In this document: positions 32,994 through 40,531 of the stretch, piece by piece | Layout: every line of letters begins with the position of its first letter | Position numbering within the stretch: the stretch's first letter is position 1 | Origin: JASGDC01 sp047608145 | GTDB taxonomy: Bacteria; Actinomycetota; Actinomycetes; Actinomycetales; Micrococcaceae | DNA: 40,531 bases | Assembly: GCA_047608145.1 (NCBI GenBank) | Contig: JASGDC010000041.1 | Span: forward strand, 1 to 40,531 | Reading direction: 5' to 3' | Program-made: the position numbers and the translations under genes | The notes under the pieces: generated by a model | Databases searched by the model: none | What the model was told of the DNA's origin: nothing | Seen by the model: the letters and a program-made list of their open reading frames with translations, nothing else

Positions 32994-35855
32994 TTATAGA
33001 ATTTCAGCTAAGAACTTTCCAGTATAACTAGCCTGATTTTTGGCTACCTGTTCGGGTGTACCTTCTGCAATAATCATACCGCCGCCTGAACCACCTTCAG
33101 GCCCTAAATCAATTAACCAATCAGCTGATTTAATTACATCAAGATTATGCTCAATAGTAATAACGGTATTACCTTTTTCTACCAATCCTTGTAGTACTAA
33201 CAATAATTTACGAATGTCTTCAAAATGTAAGCCAGTGGTAGGCTCATCAAGCACATAGATACTACGTCCATTAGAACGTTTTTGTAACTCACTAGCAAGC
33301 TTTACGCGTTGTGCTTCACCACCAGAAAGCGTAGTTGCAGGCTGTCCAAGTCGAACATATCCAAGACCTACGTCTACCAAAGTATTTAGATGACGAGCAA
33401 TTGGGATAAAACTCTCAAAGAAATTTGCAGCTTCCTCAATTGGCATAGCTAATACTTCAGAAATATTCTTACCTTTATATTTAACCTCTAAAGTCTCTCG
33501 GTTATAGCGAGCCCCATGACAAACCTCACAAGGCACATATACATCTGGCAAGAAGTTCATTTCAATCTTCAAAGTTCCGTCACCTGAACAAGCTTCGCAA
33601 CGCCCACCTTTAACGTTAAATGAAAATCTACCTGGTTGGTAACCACGTAATTTAGCTTCCGGAGTTTCTGCAAAAAGCCGACGAATATGGTCAAATACCC
33701 CAGTATAAGTAGCTGGGTTAGAACGTGGTGTCCTACCAATTGGACTTTGATCTACATGGATTACCTTATCTAAATGTTCTAAACCAGTAATCCTTTTATG
33801 ACGTCCTGGCACTTGCTTTGCACTATTTAATTTTTCAGCTAAGTGTTTGTATAAAATCTCATTTACAAGTGTAGACTTGCCTGAGCCACTGACTCCAGTT
33901 ATAGCAGTAAAAACACCTAATGGGAAAGTCGCAGAAACATGTTGTAAGTTATTTTCATACGCATCAATAACCTTAACTACCCGTTTCTTATCAATTTTCC
34001 GACGCTTCTTTGGCAGTTTAATTTCTTTACGACCCGCAAGGTAATCAGCAGTTATTGATTTCTTATTAGCTAATAACTTCTTATAACTACCTGAATGAAC
34101 TACATCACCACCGTGCTCTCCTGCACCTGGACCAATATCAACAATCCAATCTGCTTCACGGATGGTATCTTCATCATGTTCTACGACAATCAACGTATTA
34201 CCCAGATTACGCAGTCGCATCAATGTGTTAATCAAACGTCGGTTATCTCGCTGATGTAAGCCAATCGATGGCTCATCTAATACATAAAGTACCCCAACTA
34301 AGCCAGAACCAATCTGCGTAGCAAGACGAATACGCTGCGCTTCACCACCTGAAAGTGTACCAGACGCCCTTGAAAGTGTCAGATAATCTAGACCTACATC
34401 TAATAAGAATCGTAATCTAGCTTGAATCTCTCGTAATACCTGTTCTGCAATCTTTGCTTGTCGTGAGTTTAATGTCAAAGAATTCAAAAGTGCAGAACAC
34501 TCATCGATTGGTAAAGCAGAAACTTCTGCAATAGATTTACCATTAATTAACACATTTAGTGCTGAAGGATTTAGCCTAGCTCCCTTACAAGTAGGACAAG
34601 GTTCCTCACGCATATAACCTTCATAACGGGCACGAGCATAATCAGATTCTGTTTCATTGTGCTTACGCAAAATATACTCTACTACTCCTTCAAAACCTGA
34701 AGTATAGCGACGTTCTCTGCCAAAGCGATTGCGATATGAAACAGTTACTTTGAAATCTTTTCCATACAAAATAGCATCACGATGTACTTTTTTAAGCTTC
34801 TTAAATGGCGTATCCATTTTGAAACCAATATCATCACCTAAAGCTTTTAACTGTCGCACCCAATATTGGGCAGTTGCTTTACCTAAATACCAAGGTGCAA
34901 TAGCCCCTTCATCTAAAGATAAATCTTTATCTGGAACTACTAAATCTGGGTCAACTACTAACTTGCTACCAATACCACTACAAGCAGGACAAGCACCAAA
35001 AGGATTATTAAATGAAAAAGAACGAGGCTCAATTTCGTCCAACTCTAGTTGATGCTCATTCGGACAAGCTAGATGTTCAGAAAAATTACGACGACGCTCA
35101 GAATCATCTTCATCTTTATCAACAAAATCAACTACCACTCGCCCATCAGCAAGTTCAAGTGCTGTCTCGATAGAACCAGTTAAACGGCGTTCGTAGTCCC
35201 CTTTTGCTACTAATCTATCGACAATAACTTCGATTGTATGTTTGTAGGTCTTAGCAAGCTTTGGTGGATCGGTTAGCTCGACTCGTTTTCCATCAATCAA
35301 AGCACGTGAATAACCTTTTTTACTTAACTCTGTTAGTAAGTCAGCAAACTCACCTTTGCGTTGACGCACAACTGGAGCCAAAATTTGGAAGCGAGTCCGC
35401 TCTTCAAGCTTTAATAACTGATCAACAATATCTTGAGCAGATTGCGATTCCACTGCTTCACCACAAATTGGACAATGTGGCACACCCACTCTCGCCCACA
35501 GCAAACGCATATAGTCATAAATTTCGGTAATCGTACCAACCGTAGAGCGTGGGTTTTTACTAGTAGATTTTTGATCAATAGAAACTGCAGGAGATAATCC
35601 TTCAATTAAATCAACATCAGGCTTATCAACTTGCCCTAGGAACTGCCTAGCGTATGCAGATAATGACTCAACATAACGACGTTGCCCTTCCGCAAAAATT
35701 GTGTCAAATGCTAATGAAGACTTACCTGAACCAGAAAGCCCAGTAAAAACAATCATAGCGTTACGCGGTATCTTAATATCTACACTGTTTAGATTGTGCT
35801 CTCTAGCACCTTTAACAACTAGATGCGTATGTTCATTTTGTATCCGCTTCGCCAT
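32994..35855 (-). CDS. uvrA: UvrA, excinuclease ABC subunit A
   Basis: DNA-damage recognition ATPase. It has two ABC modules with Walker A GLSGSGKSSL (N-terminal) and GVSGSGKSTL (near 660), two SGGEAQR signatures (SGTLSGGEAQRIRL and ATTLSGGEAQRVKL) and two Walker-B regions (YVLDEPSIGLH, YVLDEPTTGLH). Zinc-finger cysteine pairs are seen (CPICGE, CPACSG, CPTCKG, CEACSG, CEVCHG). Its 953 residues are normal. It heads the repair/whiA run; a LexA-box-like site lies just upstream. Confidence 0.97.
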   Translation of the reverse strand: MAKRIQNEHTHLVVKGAREHNLNSVDIKIPRNAMIVFTGLSGSGKSSLAFDTIFAEGQRRYVESLSAYARQFLGQVDKPDVDLIEGLSPAVSIDQKSTSKNPRSTVGTITEIYDYMRLLWARVGVPHCPICGEAVESQSAQDIVDQLLKLEERTRFQILAPVVRQRKGEFADLLTELSKKGYSRALIDGKRVELTDPPKLAKTYKHTIEVIVDRLVAKGDYERRLTGSIETALELADGRVVVDFVDKDEDDSERRRNFSEHLACPNEHQLELDEIEPRSFSFNNPFGACPACSGIGSKLVVDPDLVVPDKDLSLDEGAIAPWYLGKATAQYWVRQLKALGDDIGFKMDTPFKKLKKVHRDAILYGKDFKVTVSYRNRFGRERRYTSGFEGVVEYILRKHNETESDYARARYEGYMREEPCPTCKGARLNPSALNVLINGKSIAEVSALPIDECSALLNSLTLNSRQAKIAEQVLREIQARLRFLLDVGLDYLTLSRASGTLSGGEAQRIRLATQIGSGLVGVLYVLDEPSIGLHQRDNRRLINTLMRLRNLGNTLIVVEHDEDTIREADWIVDIGPGAGEHGGDVVHSGSYKKLLANKKSITADYLAGRKEIKLPKKRRKIDKKRVVKVIDAYENNLQHVSATFPLGVFTAITGVSGSGKSTLVNEILYKHLAEKLNSAKQVPGRHKRITGLEHLDKVIHVDQSPIGRTPRSNPATYTGVFDHIRRLFAETPEAKLRGYQPGRFSFNVKGGRCEACSGDGTLKIEMNFLPDVYVPCEVCHGARYNRETLEVKYKGKNISEVLAMPIEEAANFFESFIPIARHLNTLVDVGLGYVRLGQPATTLSGGEAQRVKLASELQKRSNGRSIYVLDEPTTGLHFEDIRKLLLVLQGLVEKGNTVITIEHNLDVIKSADWLIDLGPEGGSGGGMIIAEGTPEQVAKNQASYTGKFLAEIL

Positions 35856-35880
35856 TAACCTATCCGCTATCTCTTCTTTA

Positions 35881-35892
35881 GAAAGTATGTTC
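35881..35892. promoter_or_regulatory. Candidate LexA (SOS) box upstream of uvrA
   Basis: On the minus strand the site reads GAACATACTTTC, one mismatch from the Gram-positive SOS core GAAC-N4-GTTC, 26 bases upstream of the uvrA start. uvrA is a common LexA target. The mismatch keeps confidence modest. Confidence 0.45.
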
Positions 35893-35961
35893 TAATTATT
35901 GCTCTTGTACTAGTCTAACTAATTAGAAAACTAACAGCAACAGCCTAAGCAATACTTTGTA

Positions 35962-36765
35962 CTATGCCTGCAAATTTAAAATTCTTTCAATGGTGCTAAG
36001 GACACCATTCTCATCATTAGTTTTGGTAATGAACGCAGCTTTAGCCTTGGTTTCTGGAAAAGCATTCCCTACCGCAAAGCTATACTCTGCTGCTTCCATT
36101 AATTCAATATCGTTTAGCCCATCACCAAATACCATAGTTTCAGAGTGAGTTATCCCAAGAATATCTTGCAATTGCTTTACAGTAGTTCCTTTATGAACTC
36201 CATGGTTAGTAATATCAATCCAAGAAGCTTCTGAAGCTACTAAATAAGCTTTATCTTTAAATTCTGTTAACTGTTTTACTGTTTCAAAACTGCGTTTTTG
36301 GGGATCAAAAATAGTTATTTTCACAAAATCATCAGTGATGTCTTGTAGATTCTTAACTGTTGCTACTGAAGTATATGAACCACGCACTACTTTAGTTTCA
36401 GCTGGAGAAATACTTTCCTTAATTAAGGCAGTTTTACTAGTACAGGCAATAATTATTAAGTCATCAGCTATTTTTTCTAATTTTGCGATAATTGCTAACC
36501 CTAATTTATTTGGTAGTAACGACTCATAAACATACTTCCTTTGATGTTTAATCCTTGAAGCACTATCACCAAGAATCCATAAACTTTCTGACTCTTTATC
36601 ACCAAAAAGTTCCACTACTCTGTCACATTGTTTACCAGTGCAAGGAGCAAATGCTATCTCTTTATCATCCATAAGATTTTTTATTTTTTGGTAATAGTCA
36701 CGATCAAAGTTACCTTCACTATTGAGAAAGGTGCCATCTAAGTCAGTAATAATAAGTTTAATCAC
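35962..36765 (-). CDS. HAD superfamily (Cof-type) hydrolase
   Basis: A HAD phosphatase with the nucleophile motif DLDGTF (Asp8, Asp10), a middle cap domain and the terminal FGDGLNDIELMEAAEYSFAVG of the Cof/HAD-IIB type. The 267-residue length fits. The GTG start at 36765 lies 14 bases after the stop of the dead alcohol dehydrogenase, so the two were once an operon. Substrate unknown; Cof-type proteins act on sugar phosphates, flavins or similar. Confidence 0.85.
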   Translation of the reverse strand: MIKLIITDLDGTFLNSEGNFDRDYYQKIKNLMDDKEIAFAPCTGKQCDRVVELFGDKESESLWILGDSASRIKHQRKYVYESLLPNKLGLAIIAKLEKIADDLIIIACTSKTALIKESISPAETKVVRGSYTSVATVKNLQDITDDFVKITIFDPQKRSFETVKQLTEFKDKAYLVASEASWIDITNHGVHKGTTVKQLQDILGITHSETMVFGDGLNDIELMEAAEYSFAVGNAFPETKAKAAFITKTNDENGVLSTIERILNLQA

Positions 36766-36778
36766 AATTTTAGTCTTT

Positions 36779-37193
36779 CTAAGAATTAATTAATTTACCA
36801 TACAACTCAGCTAAAGTTTCTTTATCAAGTTTTACTGGATTATTGGCAAGTCAGCTTCTTTAACGGCTACTTTTGGCATAGCTAAAACAGTACAAGTTTT
36901 ATTGAAGTTTTTAATATGCGGAGTTAAGTTAGCAAACACTTCTTCAAGATATTCAATACCTCGTTGGTATATACAAGCTATTTTAATATTTCTACGCATA
37001 TATTCCCGTACCACAATGGTAAACATAATGACACTGCATGACCATGAGGTGCTTTATAAAGTGTAGTAATTTTATAACTCATTGCATGTAGCGCAGTAGT
37101 CCTTATATAATTATAGCCTGTTCAGCTAGATTTTCACCAATCTCATCAGCGAGCTTTTGCTTAGTAAAAGAATTGTCACATGCCAGTAGTATG
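36779..37193 (-). pseudogene. Iron-containing alcohol dehydrogenase, C-terminal remnant
   Basis: The minus strand reads, through at least three frame changes, ADEIGENLAEQAI, then TTALHAMSYKITTLYKAPHG (with the family's metal-binding His), HAVSLCLPLW, RRNIKIACIYQRGIEYLEEV, and NNPVKLDKETLAELYGKLIN with a stop at 36779. This matches the end of group-III Fe-alcohol dehydrogenases, nearest in my judgement to phosphonoacetaldehyde-reductase-like members. The gene is cut at 37193, exactly at the right end of the decayed tnpB copy. It is dead here. Confidence 0.8.
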
Positions 37194-37892
37194 TTCGGGA
37201 ATTATATACTTAATTTACAAAAAGTAAGCTTTTGAGTATATTTTAACTGTACCTGTTGGGTAGAGTTTGGCCTATTCTTATTAGGCGTGGTGGTCGCTTG
37301 ATTAAATGGGTAACCAAATCTCGTGTGGAATTGGTTATCCAAGTAATCAAGAGTTTTCTTACGCTGATACCCTGCTTGTAGTGTTTGAACTAGCGTGTAG
37401 TTCGGGGGTAGAACGTCTACCTTTTATTACTCTACTAGCGTTAGTATCAGCGTTAAGTCTATAACCACAATGCAAGCACTTAAACTTGGCTTGTGTTGGT
37501 CTATTTTTCTTGTCAATGTATCCGCAACGGTTACATTCTTGGCTAGTGTACTCAGGCTTTTACTTCCGTTACTTCTATGCCTTGCGTTTCAGTAAGGCCT
37601 GCTAGTTTCTTGTTAAGCACGGCTCTACCGCATTTACTGATGATACGGTTCAACCGTTTAGATAGTTTGCTACTACGGAAGTCTAGTTTCTCAACAGTTA
37701 AACTGTGAATATCAGTGTCTGCTATACGGTTAAGGATACGGTTTACTTCTGTTTTAATGTATCCACGTATATGTTTAGTTAAATCACGGTAGCGTTTTGA
37801 TGTGCTTAAACGGTGTCCTCACCTTTGTAAGCCTTTAGCACATTCGGTTAGTATCTCGTCAAGTTTTAGTAATCGTTGCTGGAAGTTTTACC
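37194..37892 (-). pseudogene. tnpB: Decayed TnpB copy with preserved right end
   Basis: Aligned by eye with the intact tnpB at 1061-2533, this region keeps most of the C-terminal half at high nucleotide similarity. It is 5'-truncated (similarity ends at the codons for NFQQ), has an in-frame TGA soon after, and has an extra T near 37556-37560 that breaks the frame before the zinc ribbon. The element's right end (TTCGGGAATTATATACTTA at 37194-37212) is intact, and similarity stops right there. It is not a working nuclease. Confidence 0.9.
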
Positions 37893-37920
37893 CAAAAAAT
37901 AATATGTTTTAATAGTTTTT

Positions 37921-38432
37921 TTACTTAAAAAATTGACGTAATTTAGTAGCAAAACTTTCTTTATTTTTTACATCATTTTTAGGTTCTTTTTTGTAAAAAT
38001 CTTGATTATGCAGATCACTTTTTAATGAGCTTTTAATATCTTGATTGTTGTTAGTGTTCACTCCGCTAACCAATTGTTTTATATGCTTGTCTTTGTCTTC
38101 TAGTTGCTGTTTCTGGCGCTCAACCTGCGTGCGATAGTACAAGCCGTTATTAAGTAGATAGTTGTTAGTTGCTGATAGCTCTTTTTTGTCAGTTTTTAAT
38201 TCCTCGATCTGCTTATCTAGCCGTTCAACTAGGGTGTTATTTAAGTGTAATTTTTCCTCTAGGTGCTCTATGCGTTGTTTTAGTAGGTCTGTAGGCCCTG
38301 ACTTTTCATTTTGTAACCCCTCTGTAACACCAGAAGTAACACCAAAATAACCCTTAGTGTTACTTTTAATTAGCCCATTTTCCACCAGAGAATCGTAGCC
38401 GTTACCTTGCTTTTACCCTTTGATAGAGCCAT
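37921..38432 (-). CDS. Coiled-coil protein of a plasmid or phage-like module (N-terminus uncertain)
   Basis: The open frame starts at GTG 38385 and gives about 154 residues dominated by a long coiled coil (about 25-100: LKQRIEHLEEKL, VERLDKQIEELKTDKKEL), then a basic tail. A probable start at 38432 (MALSKGKSK) is in another frame; a single-base change near 38400 would join it to the frame reading GNGYDSLVENGLIKS. It may belong with small replication- or partition-associated proteins, but I do not recognise it firmly. Its 5' region carries four TAACMCC repeats at 11-12 bp spacing. Confidence 0.45.
38314..38361. repeat. TAACMCC repeats in the start of the coiled-coil gene
   Basis: TAACCCC at 38314, TAACACC at 38325, TAACACC at 38337 and TAACCCT at 38348 are spaced 11, 12 and 11 bp, in one orientation. 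An inverted copy (AGTGTTA at 38355-38361) closes the group. Spacing of about one helical turn suggests a protein-binding array. The coding sequence also reads through it (GYFGVTSGVTEG). Confidence 0.55.
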
Positions 38433-38457
38433 TTTTAAGTCTAGACCTAATAAAAGG

Positions 38458-38522
38458 TAACACTACGCCCAGAGAGGCGTGCAGCTTCTCTAAGTGTTAC
38501 TTTAGGGGGTTACTAGGTGTTA
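38458..38522. repeat. TAACACT inverted pair between toxin gene and coiled-coil gene
   Basis: TAACACT at 38458-38464 is matched by AGTGTTA at 38493-38499 (stem GTAACACT/AGTGTTAC), and GGTGTTA lies at 38516-38522 next to the toxin stop. A small stem (CGCC/GGCG) lies inside. It could be a terminator-like hairpin or an extension of the repeat array. Confidence 0.45.
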
Positions 38523-38523
38523 T

Positions 38524-38865
38524 TTATTTATTTAATAGATAGTTTGCGATAAACGCTTTTAAGCCGATTATGTCTAAGGCGGATAGTGAACCTATGCGGG
38601 TTACTTCTACATCAGAGATATTGCTAACTAACTCATTGCCAACATCTACGTAGCTAGGCTTAGTTAGCCCGACGCTTTGCCATTCTTTTATAGGGTAATA
38701 CTGTGCTTTGATTCGCTCTGACCTATTCGCATACTTAGACGTGATCGGGTAGAACGTAATAATCTGATTCTCGTAGCTCAACGCTAATGCTGGGCGACGT
38801 TTACCACCTGAACGGTTAGTAAACTCTACATACAGAGCTATAACGTCATTCTCTCTAATAATCAT
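38524..38865 (-). CDS. MazF/PemK-like toxin (type II TA)
   Basis: A 113-residue protein with the PemK/MazF fold signature: a beta-start (ENDVIALYVEF), KRRPALALS near residue 20, and RIGSLSALDIIGLKAF near the C-terminus. Members are endoribonucleases that cut mRNA. I chose ATG 38865 (MIIREND), overlapping the antitoxin gene by 11 bases; 38877 (four residues longer) is possible. Its partner is a RelB/DinJ-type protein, not the usual MazE/PemI. The function is inferred from fold and pairing. Confidence 0.75.
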   Translation of the reverse strand: MIIRENDVIALYVEFTNRSGGKRRPALALSYENQIITFYPITSKYANRSERIKAQYYPIKEWQSVGLTKPSYVDVGNELVSNISDVEVTRIGSLSALDIIGLKAFIANYLLNK

Positions 38866-39154
38866 AGTCTGAGTCATTTAGCCAATCGTCCATATTCTTA
38901 GGGTCTCGCAGGTCGATAGTATTAACCAGTCCAGCGTCTTTAGCTTGCTGGATAGTCTCTTTTAGCTGTGCTGCTGCTTTCTCTCTATCAAGTCGCAACT
39001 CAAAAGGGATAGCCTGATTAAGCACTACTTGCTTATAAAAGGCGGTAACAGCTGTGGTCTGGTTAAGTCCAAGCTCACTCAAAACTTGTTCAGCACTATT
39101 AGCTAAGTCTCTATCAATGGTTATCTGAATCTTTTTTTTATCTTGTATCATCAT
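38855..39154 (-). CDS. RelB/DinJ-family antitoxin
   Basis: The N-terminus (IQITIDRDLANSAEQVLSELGLNQTTAVTAFYKQVV) is a ribbon-helix-helix of DinJ/RelB type, and the C-terminal part is acidic and flexible (DLRDPKNMDDWLNDSDYDY), as in antitoxins that wrap the toxin. I chose ATG 39154, which follows GAGAGG; ATG 39151 and GTG 39160 are alternatives. It overlaps the toxin gene, so the pair is one transcript. Confidence 0.85.
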   Translation of the reverse strand: MMIQDKKKIQITIDRDLANSAEQVLSELGLNQTTAVTAFYKQVVLNQAIPFELRLDREKAAAQLKETIQQAKDAGLVNTIDLRDPKNMDDWLNDSDYDY

Positions 39155-39180
39155 AAACACCTCTCAACTAGAACACTACC

Positions 39181-39224
39181 ACAATAACACCACAATAACA
39201 CTAGAATAACACCATTGTTACACT
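39181..39224. repeat. Four tandem 11-bp TAACAC repeats upstream of the antitoxin
   Basis: ACAATAACACC, ACAATAACACT, AGAATAACACC and ATTGTTACACT follow each other without gaps at 39181-39224, 11 bp per unit. They lie about 25 bases upstream of the antitoxin start, where a TA operator would be. The same TAACAC core recurs at 38314-38361 and 38458-38522. Confidence 0.65.
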
Positions 39225-39266
39225 ACTATTTATTTACCAGTTAAACTAATCGCCATGCGATTGCGT

Positions 39267-39676
39267 CTAACTAACAGGCTCAATCTTTATCCGCAGCTTC
39301 TTAGCTTTCATTTTGTTTGCATACACCTCTGGGGCTACGCTAAAGCCATGATTCTGGATAACACGCTTTATTCATCAGTAAACACTCCAGCGTCCGTTAA
39401 ACCGTCAATAAGAGCCTTAGCGGTCGGATAGCAGTTAGGGGCGTCAAACTTGTGATTACTAGACCTGACAACGGTTATCTGGACTGTACAGGGGCTAGTT
39501 TCCGAATAACGTAAATCTACTAAGTGCTCTTTAGCAAAATCAGCCGCTGCAGCCCGCAGTTTAGCCGTCTTAAACGAACGCCCTTTCCAGTGATTAACCC
39601 TATCGTTAGCGTTCATAAACAAGCTACTAGCGACCGTAAACTCAACCGTATTAGTATCTAACCGCTTAATTCTCAT
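39267..39676 (-). pseudogene. RusA-like Holliday junction resolvase, frameshifted
   Basis: RusA-type enzymes resolve branched DNA in phages and plasmids. Residues fit: RVNHWKGRSFKTAKLRAA near 25-42, and DAPNCYPTAKALIDGLTDAG near 78-97. The frame stops at TAA after VFTDE, but one base restored near 39370 lets it continue as IKRVIQNHGFSVAPEVYANK and end at 39267, a natural C-terminus. I chose ATG 39676 (MRIKRLD), inside the last codons of the upstream gene; a longer start is less likely. Probably inactive. Confidence 0.6.
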
Positions 39677-40019
39677 TGTTAATTCCGTCGCAAATATTGC
39701 GAGCGGACCGCCAAGTGCACTCAAAGGGGTTAGCTTGCCTTACTCGCTTTTGGAAAACTTTACGGTCTGGAATAATCTCAGAATACCCATGAATCCAGAG
39801 CTTATTTAGCTTATTCCTACTTATATTGACAGGTTTAGAAAATGCAACTATTGCATAAATGTTTTCATTCGCCCCTGCTGACTCATTGAACCTCACAAAA
39901 CGAGAAGGCTTATCGTTATCATTAAAATCAATATCTAATCGACGCTTGAACTTGGCAAAATCACTAACAGTTTGAGCATTATGCGAGTGCGTTAAAATAA
40001 AATATAAACTATCGCCCAC
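39666..40019 (-). CDS. Hypothetical protein of the right-end mobile module, 5' end lost
   Basis: The frame gives about 117 residues with basic and aromatic content (RLDIDFNDNDKPSRFVRFNE, KLNKLWIHGYSE, RKVFQKRVRQ) and no family I recognise. Its first codons come from the transposase remnant (GTG at 40019 inside the IS-homologous part), so the original start is gone. It overlaps the resolvase start by 11 bases, so the two were coupled. Confidence 0.4.
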   Translation of the reverse strand: MGDSLYFILTHSHNAQTVSDFAKFKRRLDIDFNDNDKPSRFVRFNESAGANENIYAIVAFSKPVNISRNKLNKLWIHGYSEIIPDRKVFQKRVRQANPFECTWRSARNICDGINNEN

Positions 40020-40531
40020 ACGCTTCCTATCTCATTAGTGCTTGCAACAACCATTAACATACTCACGTGCCGAATGATTAACCGTGTAATGCTCTTTAAC
40101 CACTGAGCCAGCAGAGCCAAGATACCCACGCCAATCATCACTCATAAGAGTTGCATTATAATCAACATGTTTCTTTATCTCTTTATGAAGTGTCGACCTT
40201 GAAACATCAGAAACTACCTGCAACTTAACCTTGCCGTTACGCTGTTTGAAACCAAGCACATTAGTTTTACCAACCTTGCCAAACCCACCTAGCTTTTTAC
40301 CGTAATGCCTATTCTTATCCTGACCACCAATAAACGCCTCATCAACCTCGACAATACCACTTAGCAAACCGTCAAACTTAGTAGAACAGCTATACCGTAA
40401 TCGCTGTAACATGAACCAAGCTGTTTTCTGGGTAACACCAACCAATTTTAGACAGTGTAACGCTAGATAAACCTTTACGGCTAACAGTGAAAAGATACAT
40501 AGCTAACAGCCACTTATACAAAGGAACATGA
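40008..40531 (-). pseudogene. Second IS1595-type transposase, frameshifted and truncated
   Basis: On the minus strand it reads VPLYKWLLAMYLFTVSRKGL, then TQKTAWFMLQRLRY, GIVEVDEAFIGGQDKNRHYG (with the first acidic motif), SDDWRGYLGS and HSAREYVNG. Frame breaks occur near 40449 (net one extra base around TTGGTTGGTG) and near 40050 (two bases lost compared with the left copy), and the 3' end is missing beyond 40008. The sequence runs off the window at the N-terminus. It cannot encode a full enzyme. Confidence 0.85.

Noticed and set aside
39181..39224. Tandem 11-bp units considered as a CRISPR array
   Set aside because: The units are far too short and have no spacers; no cas genes are nearby.

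Overview
The window is AT-rich DNA that most likely comes from a low-GC, host-associated member of the Actinomycetota. The call rests on gene content and order. There is a tkt-tal-pgi-zwf-opcA-pgl operon (OpcA is an actinobacterial G6PDH partner), the uvrA-uvrC-rapZ-yvcK-whiA run, gap-pgk-tpiA-secG, and a suf operon led by a SufR-type regulator with a Rieske ferredoxin between sufD and sufC. An Actinomycetaceae-like organism would fit, but I cannot fix the genus.

Layout. 1-2549 is mobile DNA: the 3' part of an IS1595-type transposase gene, two very small genes, a small helix-turn-helix gene and an intact tnpB with its right end. 2690-3976 is a CapA-like lipoprotein that converges on the suf operon (minus strand, 10833 to 4080: sufR-sufB-sufD-Rieske-sufC-sufT-carboxylesterase). 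10914-14597 is an accessory island: an orphan broken yoeB with its operator but no antitoxin, an 860-residue coiled-coil/lipase protein, a degraded IS1595-type transposase and a clipped Tat-like secreted protein. 14797-22828 is the pentose-phosphate operon (plus strand), closed by a clear terminator and followed by a small membrane-anchored surface protein. 23904-27289 is the lower-glycolysis cluster and secG, then superoxide dismutase, whiA-yvcK-rapZ-uvrC-uvrA and a HAD phosphatase, all on the minus strand. From 36779 on the DNA is decayed or mobile: a multiply frameshifted Fe-alcohol dehydrogenase, cut by a decayed tnpB copy, a coiled-coil protein, a DinJ/MazF-type toxin-antitoxin pair, a frameshifted RusA-like resolvase, an unknown gene, and a broken second IS1595-type transposase.

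How the parts work together. The core segment codes for carbon flow through glycolysis and the oxidative and non-oxidative pentose phosphate pathway (NADPH supply), Fe-S cluster assembly, oxidative stress defence and nucleotide excision repair. Many neighbours are translationally coupled through TAATG, ATGA or abutting junctions. Both ends carry the same two mobile families (IS1595-type transposase and tnpB) in opposite orientation, including a 76-nt perfect inverted repeat (1-76 against 40050-40125).

The most interesting points are: a sufS/sufU-less suf operon whose last gene is an esterase carrying a coiled-coil-like insert; the 860-residue coiled-coil lipase; an antitoxin-less yoeB that keeps a TGTACA operator; a degraded tnpB whose putative guide-RNA end is preserved; and helical-phase TAACACC repeats around the toxin-antitoxin and coiled-coil genes at the right end.
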